A stretch of 64,000 nucleotides of DNA, taken from positions 1-64,000 of the forward strand of contig NZ_JAFFJX010000019.1 in NCBI RefSeq assembly GCF_016924755.1. The letters run 5' to 3'. This stretch comes from Longitalea arenae (lineage in GTDB: Bacteria; Bacteroidota; Bacteroidia; Chitinophagales; Chitinophagaceae). Within the stretch, counting starts at the first letter, position 1; every line of letters begins with the position of its first letter. Below the pieces are notes generated by a model. It saw only the letters and a program-made list of their open reading frames with translations. It was not told the DNA's origin and searched no databases. The position numbers and the translations under genes were made by a program. Positions 27,082 to 39,100 of this stretch are shown piece after piece.

Positions 27082-27112
27082 ATGCTAATGCATTTTAATT
27101 AACAGAATTCCC

Positions 27113-27141
27113 CTTGCCTCTTTGCCTCTATGCCTTTCTGC
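27113..27141. repeat. Octamer tandem repeat (unit TTGCCTCT)
   Basis: About four degenerate 8-base units abut the stop codon (27142-27144) of the giant adhesin gene. Similar units occur at 39591-39622, just beyond the other end of the same gene. Confidence 0.7.
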
Positions 27142-30100
27142 CTATCTTATAAGATTGATCGAACCCTTCTTATCCATCACCGTTCCATCTGTGAGTATCA
27201 TGCGGCACACGTACATATATACGCCACTTGGCTGCAGCTTGCCTTTATAGGTTCCATCCCAGCCCCTGCTTTGATCAGCCGATTCAAATAATTTCTCGCC
27301 CCACTGGTTAAATACCATCAGCTTCAGTTCCCTGATCTTGTACCCGTACACCTTCAACACATCGTTCAATCCATCGCCATTCGGGGTAAAGCTGTTCGGG
27401 ATGAACACACCATCCGGTAACACCTGTTGCGAAACGGGGGCAGATATACTTTCCACACAAGCGCTCAACGCTTTCACCATGATGGTCACCGTTTGCAGGG
27501 CTTGTAGTCCGCCTACCGTATGCGTTAATCCGGTAGCGCCTGAACTTGGTGCTGACCAGTTATTGCCGTTGTCGAGCGAGACCTGGTAAGCGGTAGCGCC
27601 TGGCACGGCATTCCATTTGAAACGCACCAGGTTCGATGCCACAGAATCAACCGTCGCTACCGGCCGCAGAATGGCGCTTTGCACGCTGACAGATACTTTT
27701 GTCATTTCCGAACTGCAGCCGCTGGCAGCCGTTTGCTGCACATAGTAATCGGCGCCGCTTGTTATATTGGTCAATGATAAGGAGGGTCCGGTTCCTATAG
27801 CGGTTCCGCCGTTGGGCGAAGCATACCAGGTGTAGGTAGCGCCTGCTGCGGGATTTTCTACTGTCAGCGTGGTATCGGCACCGCTGCATACGGTCACCGA
27901 ATGAACGGTAAGGAGCGGGATCGGATTCACGACGATCTCTTTGGTTGTATCGCCTACGCAGCCATCGGCCGTAATGGATTGTAATTTTTCGGTGTAAGTA
28001 CCTGCTGTGTTATAGCGGAAGGTCACCTGCTGGCCATTGGCCTTGCTGCCATCATGGAATTCCCATTTCCACTGGTTTACGGCAATGCCGTTCTGCGCTA
28101 TTGATTCACCGGTGAATTCAGCCAGTTCTTTTACGCAACCAGGGAAGTTTACCGCAAAATCCGCCTTAGGCGCCGGCACCACCTGTACATAGATCAGATC
28201 GCGGCCGGTATGGTCACAGCTTTCGATATCCGGATGATCATACACGATCTCGATGGTATATACACCCGGATTGGCAAACCTGTAATCCTGGTTCAGCGGG
28301 AACACATAGTTCTTCACTCCGTTGATCATGATGCTATCGCTGGGCACCGGTGTATTCACTGTTACATCTGCATTCGGCGAGAGACCCGGTACACGGCTGA
28401 ATCTCCAGGTGAGTGTGTTGGGTATGAACGGCAGGTAACCGGTAAAGCGGAATGGGGTTCCGGCGCAGGTGTAATCTGCTTTGTTGCCATTGTTCAATGT
28501 ATTGGCAATGGTGCCCAAACCCTGCAGGGTCTTCACCATGGTACCCACGTTGTAACCATAACTTTCAACACTGCCCAATCCATACACCAGTCCCAGGTAG
28601 GCAGAATCAGATTCCACGGAGCTTTGTCCGGCCCCGGCCGGCCATCGCTTAATAGCCACCGTATAACCAGGCTGCGAGTGCGCATAACTGTATTTGTCAG
28701 CAGCAGGTATCGCAGACCAGGGAATACCGTCGATCTTCAGGGAGTTCATACCGCCATCCGGAAGGATCAGTGTTAAATAATTCAGGGTGATGGCATCGCG
28801 GTTGTTTCGATAGAATCCTGAGAAGCCATTGATGGCCTGTTCCAATGGACTTAATATATTGCTTTCCGGATCACCGTTGCCGCTGGTATTGGGACAACTG
28901 CCCGAGGAGGCCATATACTGTACCACGGTAACCGGCTTATCAGCGGTAATAATGTCTGCTGTATTACTTTCATATTGATAGTATCTGTTATTGATCAATT
29001 GGGTTGGCAGGAAAGGAATATTATTCCGTTTAACTACCGTGGCCGGATCTTTTACAAGGATCCTGTAGATATTCGTCATCAGCGTACTGATATTACCACT
29101 GGTAGAAGCAGGCGCTGTGAGGTAGGTCTTACCCCAGGCCGAATAAGGGAAAGTTTGTTGCAGGAAGAGGTCACCCGAAGAGCCGGTGTTATTGCCGCAA
29201 GCCATCCCTGTACGCGAGCTGCCTGTGAACACGCCTATGGCATGGCATTCGTTATTGGCATTGGGCACTGATTTTATAATGGAACCGGTGAGATCGTAGC
29301 CTTCACTGCCGCTTTGCATGGCGCCCAGCACCTGGTACACTTCCCCGGCATTTAATGTGATGCGGAAGGGTACATTGGCAGGTCTGCCGCCCAGGGTGGG
29401 CACCGAAGGCGTGATCTCTACCACTGTATTATTCTTGTCGGCCAGCACCATAATGGTCGTGTAAGCGCCGGTGGTGCTGTAGTTCTGCCGGTTGTTCAGC
29501 GAATAATATTCATAACCCCAAACACCAACCGGGAATAACATGGTAGCGCCGGAATTGGCACTGGCGAAAATATGTGCATAGGCCGTGATCGGCACATCGC
29601 TCACAATGCTGATACCACGGTTGTACAATCCTTCATCAATCAGGCGCGCATCATCCAAACCGGTCTTCGGCATAAAGTCTGACGCTCTTGTCGTAAACGG
29701 CGCAATGGTATAATTGCGCACCCAATTGGTTCCATTGATGCGGATCTGCACATTGGCCGGCTGATCGGTCGTGCTCATATAGATCACCATTTCCTGTGAA
29801 TTGGTGCCCGGGTTGAAATCATAACTGCGCTGATAACCTACCCAGAAGCGTTTGCCGCGGTTTGAACTGTCTTTTTCCGGCAATACCGGCGGTGCATATG
29901 GATTTATCAATCCGGTGAAGCGGTCGAGGTAGTTCACGGAGTTTTGGGTGATCTTCCGTTTCAATACATCCACGCGGCTGCTGAAACCGACTACCCAGGC
30001 GTTCGACACCGTTGTTTTTCCCAATCCCAGCTGGTACTGGTCTGGTATGGAGCCCTGCCATGGATCCAGGTAGAACAGTTCCATATTGTAGTCGTAATTA

Positions 30101-33100
30101 CCACCGCCGGGAATATCTAATTTGGTATAGAAGAACATGGAATCCGGGCGGGGTTGCAAGCCTGCAGGCACTACGCCCGAGAAGCGGCGTGCTTCCAGGG
30201 AAACCGGTGCAGTGGGTCCCCAGGTGATCTTCATCACCGTATCGGTTCCATACATAAATGTTTGTTGTTGATTGGCTGCAGGTGTAGCCGGTATAGCGGT
30301 CAACACCGTTGGCAAAGCCGTTGGGAAGAATTCCCAGGCGCCTAAGTCGGGCACACCTGCTGTAAGTGTTACAGGCCGGGGATTATTATCAATATCCCGG
30401 TCATTACCGGTAATCTGCACCCCACGGCCATGCATGGCCCAAACATCAGGATTGGTAAGATCGGGCCGCAGATCAGCATCGCTTATAAAGGCAGGGGCAT
30501 GACTGATAGACCAGGTATCCCAATAGGAACCGGTTTTCCAGTCGGGCAGTGTAGCAAATGTTCCCGCTGGATTGGCCCTTTGCACCAGGGTGGTCCCGGT
30601 AGTATACAACATATTGTATTCACTGGTGAGTGACTGACTGCTATTGTTAACAAAGAGCGCCACGCCACCACCTTTTGCCGAGAAGATATTATTACGCAAC
30701 TGAATGCGGGTAGCCGTGGTATTCAACAGGTACATTGCATGGTTATTGGTTGTTGTGGCTGATGTACTGTGAACGCTGTTATTGAAATAATCGGCCAGGC
30801 TGAAATTGTTATGGTAGATCCCATAAGAGCCCGGACTTGTTGTATTGATAGCTACCACATTGTTCTTTACAGATACGCCGGGTGATGCCGACAGATACAA
30901 ACCATACAAGGTTCCGGCGTTATTGGTTACAGCGGTCACTATATTATTTGCCAGCTTACCATAAGCGCTGGTGGAGGTATCGCAATTGATAAGCGCCAAA
31001 CCATATACAATGGTAGTTGCATCTTTGATATTGATATGGTTACCGGTTACCGTATAAGCAGAATCGCAATCTGTTGCATAGATGCCATAGGCAGAAGCAT
31101 TCACCGGTCCGTTTACATTGACGGTATTTTTATTGAGCTGCACACGTTTGATATTGGCAGCGTAGATCCCGTACTGCCAGGCGCCGCTGACAGTATTACT
31201 ATCGATTACATGATCGGGTGTAAGACCAGCGCCGGTACCCGTTCCTGTAAAGTGAATCCCGGTGGAGCCATTGCTGATCGTATTGCCCCTGATCACATTA
31301 TTTGTTCCCTTCAATTGATGGGCATAAATACCTGATAAATTATTGGAAGCTACGGTAGCCACCGGCGCTGTTATGATACAGTTCACAATGCTATTGTAGG
31401 AAGCTGTGTTGGCGAGTTCCACTACCCTGCCGTTTGTTACATTGGTACCTGAGAAACTCAGGTTTTTGAAAATGAAATGCCGGGCGCTGTCAAGCTTCAG
31501 GGTGTAATTAGCTGTAGCCGTTGCATCAAAACTCAGGTTCACTGAGCTGGCTACGCCATTCGCGCTCTGGAAGGTCACCGTATTCACGGCCGAGGTATTG
31601 GGGATATAAGGGATGCGGATCTGTTCATTGTAGGTTCCAGCCGCTACATTGAACACAACCGGTCCGGTAATACCACATAATAACGCATCTACCGCTGCCT
31701 GGAAGGAAGTGAAATTATTCGGTACAGGCCCTGCCGCCGGATCGATGGTATAGGTGCCGGTGAGCAGAATATTGTTCAGGGTAACCTGTACCGGTGCTGT
31801 ATACACGGTATTGTTAATACAGGTAACTGCTGCGCGATACCAGGTGCTTAAACCGGCTTTTGTCTTAAATTCCGGGAAGTATTGTACCGGGCTGATGTCC
31901 GTCCAGCTGGTACCATCGGGTGATGACTGCCATTGGAAAGTGATCGCACCCAGGGGTGAATGGCCGGTCACGGTTAATTCGATCGGCATTTCGAGGCACA
32001 AGCCGGTGGATGGTGTTACCAGGGCGGTGCCTGCCACCGGTGGGGTTTGACAAGGCAGCGGTGCAAATTCATAGGCGCCGATATCAGGCGTAGTGCCTGA
32101 ACGCACCACATCCACTATATCTGTGGTTATGTTTACTGCTGTTCCCTTATTATCCAAAGCCGCTAACATTGGTTTATAATCCCCGGCATTCATATCGGTA
32201 TACAGCGGGTTAGCGCTTAATGAATTTGCGTCCTGACCGGAGGCAGTGACCCAGTCGGCCAGACTCGTACGGTTGGCTGTATAAAAGCCCACATGGGCAT
32301 TGGCGCCGCTCACATACAGGTTATTGTTGTTGGATAATACTTCACTGTTGGCCGCATTCAGATAAATGGCGTGTTTGGCACCATTACCGCCGCGGCTGAT
32401 GGTAACGATATTATCAACAAACTGGATACCGGTGGCCGTAGTGGTTTGATAGAATCCCACACTGACGCCGCTGGCGGTACTGGCGGTATTGTCAATAGAA
32501 ATGGTATTATGGTAATACCAGACATTATTCGACCCGGTATTGTACAGCGCATAAATGGGGCCGTTGCCTTCCAGCGCATAAAAGAGGTTATTGCTGACCG
32601 TATCTGCATTGGCAGCATCTTCGCCATTATGATAAATACCATAGAAAGCAGCGGTATTGGCAGCAATGCCCCCAAAGAATTTCGTAAACCGGTTCTTTGA
32701 AATATGTAAGCGGTTGCTGGGGGCTGCCGTTACATAAATACCATACACGCTGGTAGCGGTATTGGTTCTGGCCGCCCGGGTAAAGGTATTCTTTGCAATG
32801 GTCGTAAAGTTGGTGCCCGTTATATACAATCCATAATTATAGAAATCCTGTATAGTATTATTGGTAAAGCTATTGTTGTTCAGGAACCCGGCCGTAGCGG
32901 TATTGCCCACGAGGGTAATTCCATAGTAACCACCGGTAATGGTGTTGCGGTCAAACAGGTTGCCATCGCAGAGCGTAGCACCGGTTGAAACGGCGCCGGT
33001 ATGGGATGCATTTATTACAATACCTGCATAGCTGCTACTGGTTGCTGTTAGAGCCGTATTGATGGAACACTTGCGGAAAGTATTTGAATCGGCATTATTG

Positions 33101-36100
33101 ATCAGCTGTACACCATACCCGTAGGTACCGCCACCGGCTTCAATCACCAGGCTGTCGAAAATGATATGGTCGGCGCCGTTGAGTTTGATCACGGCCCGCT
33201 GACCGTTGGCCGTAGCATTGAAAGTGAGTGTATTGCCATTGCCATTAAACGTAATCGTATTGATGGCCGAAGTACCTGGTATACTGTCGAGGATCAATTG
33301 CTCGGTATAGGGTCCTGATGCTGGTTCTACATTGAAGACGATCGCACCGCCGATACCACAGCCCATGGCCGCCTTTGCATCAGCAAATGAGAGGAAATTA
33401 CCACCTGGTTTACCAGGCACGTAGCTGCTTTGTCCGTTTTTATTGATCGTGTAGGTTCCGCTGGGCAGCACGGGATTCACAACCAGCTGCACCGTGTCAG
33501 TATATACGGTATTGGCGCCACAGGATATTTGTACACGGAAGTAACTGGTCGTATCGGCCATGATCGTGGTATCCGGTGTGAGCATCGGCGTACCTAGGTT
33601 GAGATAAGGCCCGGTCAACAATTTTGCCTGCTGCCACTGGAATGTTTGTCCGGCCCCAAATGCCCCGATATTCACATGCAGGTATACGGGATTGTACTGG
33701 CAAATGGTATCCGGCGTAATAGTCACCGTACCATTTACCAGCGGAACAGAACAGGGGGATGGCGTAAATTCATAAGCGCCGATATCCGGCGTAGTGGTGC
33801 TGCGCGGCTGATCGTTGATATCATCGTTTATGCCAATACCGGTTCCTTTATTATCGATGCCGGCATTGCCCGGTGTAAAGTTGCCGGCAGCCGGATCAAC
33901 GAAAGCGGGCGTGATGGCCAGTGAATGGGCGTCTAAACCAGTGGCTGTTCTCCAGTTATTGATCTGCGCCTGCGCTGCATTATAAAAGCCCAATGCGTTG
34001 GTACCTGCCGCAGCATTGATGTAATAGTTATTGTTATCGGCGCCCGCAGGCAGGTTCGCTCCCAGGTAAATACAATACTTAGTACCGGTACCGCCGCGTG
34101 TAATGGAAATATTGTTATTGTAGAAGAAGATGCCACCGGCTGTAGTGGTTTGATAGAATCCCCTGGTGGCAGCCGTAGCAGTAGCCGTTATATTATCCAG
34201 GGAAATGGTGTTATGGAAATACCAGGCATAACCCGATCCGGTATTCATGATACCATAGGCCAGTCCATTCCCATTCACATCGTAGACCAGGTTATTGCTG
34301 ACAATATTTTCATTGTTCGTACCACCGGTTGAACCGCTGGAATTATTGAAGTTGATACCATAAAAAGCAGCCGTACTGTTAGGCGCGCCGCCAAAGGGAT
34401 TAAAAATGCGGTTCTTGGAAACGGTACAACCGGCATTTTTTTCTGTTGTAAAATAGATACCATAGAAATCTGTGACACTGGTACGCGCAGGCCGGCTGAT
34501 AACATTCTTCTCAATGATGGTTGCATAACTGCCGGCAACATAAATGCCAATGGAATAGAAATCTTTGATGGTATTCTTAATGATCTTATTATTCCCATTG
34601 GCGCCATTATTAAAAGTGGCCGCCAGCGTAATGCCATAATAACCGCCGGTGATGGTGTTGCCATTGAACTCATTGTAATCGCTCAAAACAGCGCCAGTAG
34701 CCACGGGACCTGCATCGGACCCATTGACTACGATACCGGCAAAATTTTGCGTGGTGGAAGTAGCAGACAACACGATATTACAGTTCTTCACCACGTTGGA
34801 GTCGGTGTTGGACATCAGTTGCACTCCGTACCCATAGGTACCCAGACTGGCATTTATATTCAGGCTATCGATAATGATATAGCGGGTGCCTTTCAGTTTA
34901 ATGACCGCGCGTTCGTTGGTATTGGTGGAAGCAAAGCCAAGCACGGCGCTGCCCATCCCTTTAAAGGTAACGGTATTAACGGCCGATGCTCCAGGCACTG
35001 CTGTCATGATCAACTGCTCATTGTAGGTACCCGTACCTGTTTTTACATTAAACAAGACAGGTCCATTGATCCCGCATTTAATATGATTATAGGCCTCGTT
35101 GAAGGAATTGAAGTTGATGCCGCCTGTTGGTAAAGTATTATCAATAGTAAACACGCCTGATACGGGTGTGGGTGAAATCACTTTAACCGGTTGTGCATTC
35201 GACGACGTGCTGCTCAATGCACAGGTAGAAACCAGGCGGTACCAATGGGTGCCTACCTGCGATGTTGTATGTGAAAGGTTGGTTGCACCAGGTATGGGCG
35301 TCCAGTTCAAACTATCGGTTGATCGTTCCCATTGGTAACTGATGCCATTACCGGTGCTGATACCTGTTGCATTCAGGGTAAATGGTTCTATACAAACCGT
35401 AGTGGCAGATGCAGTAGCAGTACCGGCATTGGGTGCGCCTGCGCAATCGGGCCATTCCGCCACCAGAATATCATCCACGCCAATATCGGTAGCGCCAAAG
35501 TCGGATGTAGCCTGGAAGCGGATAATGGTATTCGCCGAACTGCTATTAAAGAACAGCACTTTTTGCGTCCATGCAGAACGGCGGGTGATGGAATCGAGCC
35601 GGGTAAAGCTGGTACCGCCGTTCAGCGACACCAATACAGTTAAACTGTCATCACCGCTTGTATTGATATAACTAAAGGTCAGTCGTTTGTTGGGCGCGCC
35701 GGTGCTGGCATTGATATGCAGGTCGAACTTGCCCTGATCACCATCATCGGCATTAAAACTGTGGAAGCGGGCAGAAAAAGTGCCCTGTGCAGCTACGGGC
35801 GTATACCCCCCATTGGTAGAGGTCCAGTTAGCGGAGGCGCCATCGTCCTGCCGCCGCCACGAAGCGTCGCCCGTGGCCGGGTTGTTCACCCAGAAATCAT
35901 TGGGTATATCGCGGGTATCGCAACCATTGCCCCAGGTATTTTCAAAACTTTCTGCATATGGCAATGGCGCATATACCGGCGCACGCATGGGCACCAGCAC
36001 AGGTACTGAAGGGGCTGACTGGTTGCCATTGACACAGCTCACCATCATCCGGTACCAGGTATTGGCTGTTTGCGAAGTATTCAGGGTTTCACCGGTGGCA

Positions 36101-39100
36101 TTGGATACGTTTGTCCAGCTAACGTTATCCGGTGATGATTGCCACTGGTAGCTTAGCCCATTCTGTAATGGCAGCCCGTTCACGCTCAGGCTGAACGGCG
36201 TACCCGCACATACCATCGTATGGCTCGACACGGTAGTGCCCGGCACCGGTGTGCCTGAACAATCTTCCAGGTTGTACATCGAGAGGTTATCGATACCGAT
36301 ATCCGAACCGCCAAAATCGGCTGTTGAGCGAAAGCGGATGACCGTTGTAGCCGAAGAAGCGGTAAAGGTGAGCACTTTCCTGTCCCAGCTGCCATTGATC
36401 TTATAGCCGCCCAGGTAAGTAAAGGTCAGGCCGCCGTCGGTCGATAGCAATACTTCCATACTGTCGCTGCCGGATGTATTGATATAATCGAAGCGCAAAC
36501 GTTTGGTAGGAACTCCGGTATTACAGTTCACATAGAAATCGAGGGAGCCTTGTGCACCCTGCGGGGCGTTGAAGCTATGGAAGCGGGCTGAGTAAAGCCC
36601 ATGGGTAGCCGCCGGGTTGTAAGCACCCGCATTCGGACCGGCCCATGCAGCAGATGCCCCATCATCGTACCGGCGCCAGGAATTATTGCCCGTGCCGGGT
36701 TTGCTTCGCCAGAAATTATTTGGAATATCCCGCGTATCGCAACCATTTATCCAGGGCCCTTCAAAGCTTTCCGTAAACGGCAGGGTTGCATAGGAAACTG
36801 CAGTTGTATTTACCTGCAGGGGCGCCGATAATACCGTGTTGCCACCGCAGCTAACGGCTACGCGGTACCAGGTACTGCTGGTTTGCGAAGTGGCGTAAAC
36901 GGCGTTTATGGCGCCGGTAATATTTGTATAGGTCACATTGTCGGTAGAAAATTGCCATTGGTAGCTTTGGCCTGCACCTGCCGTACCGCCGGTAAGGCTT
37001 AAAGAAAATCCGGTGCCCGCACAAACCGGGTTGGCAGTGCTGGTGATCGTACCGGGCACTGGTGGCGTGGTACAGGCAGTCGAACTGAATTCAATGGCGC
37101 CAATATCCGGTGAAGTGGCACTGCGGGCAGCATTGAAGATATCGCTCATGATGCCGGCTGCAGCCCCCATATTGTCGAGGAATACATTGGTAGGCCGGTA
37201 ATTGCCGACGCCCGCATTTACAAACAGAGGATCAACCGACACACTGTTGATATCAAAGCCGGTGCCCTGCCAGCCCGCCATGGTTGACCAGGCAGTCGTG
37301 TAATAACCGAAATTATTGGTACCACCGGGTGCATTTATATACAGATCATTGTTGGCAGAACTTGTTACCCCTGCGTCACCGAAGTACATACCATATTTTG
37401 TTCCCGTTCCTGCCCGCGTAATATACACCAGGTTATTCTTCACATACACTTCGGTACCATAGGCATAACAGCCATAGGTGCTGCCAGCGGTTGCTGCCGC
37501 ATCATCCAGCACAATGGTATTGTGATAAAAATTCCAATTATTATAACCGGGTGAATAAATGCCATAGATAGTTCCCGACCCGTTGTTGATATTATAGATG
37601 AGGTTATTTGCAGCCAGGTTAGGTTCTGCGGCGGATGAACCTGAACCGGCTATATAAATACAATAGGCCGTTGATCCGCTGCCGGTAGCCCCATCGAACA
37701 GATTATGGATCCTGTTCTTTTCGATTTTAGTTCTTATTGTAGAACTTGCATAGATCCCATAAGCGGTGGTAACTGATGAACGCGAAGGCCGCGACACATC
37801 ATTACCTGATATCAGTAAATTGGTATTGCCAAAACTGTAAATGAAATAGCTGTACTGATCACGCAGGATATTCTTTTCTATAATATTCCCTGTATTAAAG
37901 GCACTGGTGCTGCCATAAGCCACTATTCCGTAATAACCGCCTGTAACCGTATTGCCAATGATCAGGTTGCCATTACCATTATTACCCGAAACGGAGCTGG
38001 CTGTTGCCGACCCGTTAATCAGGATGCCGGCATAATTCGTCGTGGATGCCGAGCTGTTGGTATTCACCACGCATCTTCGAATGATATTGCTGTCGGCTTT
38101 ATTGGTGAGTAAAATACCCCAGCCATAAGTACCACCGGATACGTCTACCTGCACACTGTCTAAAATAATATGTTTGGCGCCGTTGAGAATTATACCGGTG
38201 CGGTTGTTGGCATCCGATGTATTGTATAAAAGTGTAGTTCCATTTCCGTTGAAGGTAATGGTATTCACCGCCGAGGAACCGCCAATAAACGGAATGGTCA
38301 GCTGTTCGGCGTAAGGACCGCTATTCGAAACTACATTGAACACCACCGGTCCACTGATACCACACTTGATGAAATTCACTGCATCATTGAAGCTTTGAAA
38401 ATTGGTGCCACCGGTCACCTGGGCGCTATTGATGGTAAAGACGCCCTGCACCAGAGCCGGCGATATCACCTGCACAGCTGTTGAGGTGTCTGACTGGCCG
38501 CCACTGGCGCAGGTCACAATGGCCCGGTACCAATGGGTTGTACTTTGACCGGTTGTATGTGTTGATAGCGTGGCGCCCGGAATATCGGTCCAGTTTGCAT
38601 TATTGGTTGATGACTGCCATTTGTAAGAGATGCCTGAAGCGATGGTTTGGCCGCTTAGATGTAAAGTGAAATTTTGCCCCAGGCATACATTGGTTAAGGA
38701 ACTGCCGGCTGTGCCTGCATTGGGTTTACCCGTACAGGCATTCGCTGGCGTCCAGGAAAAAATAATATCCGGTCGCGATGTCTGATTTCCTTCATCATCA
38801 GTTTCGGTAGTGCCACACATGGAGCCGAGGTTATCGGCGATGACGCTATGGGAACCGTTAAAAGAAAGACCGGTGGTCCAGGCAATGGCAGGATTTGCTG
38901 TATACCAGATGCCTGTAGCATTACCGGGATCACCATTACATATTTCGATTAGGATATTATCGGTACCATTCCAGAAAAACGGCGTTGGGAAACTGAACAC
39001 ATTGGAACCTGCTACCGCCTGGTAATCTACCGGTGATGTTTCAACGGGCGTAGTCGTGAAATTGTCCCAGCTATCCGTTGACAAGGTAGCTACCGTAGTT

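Noticed and set aside
22882-38936. Many antisense frames inside the adhesin genes
   Set aside because: They are shadows of repetitive coding sequence on the opposite strand.
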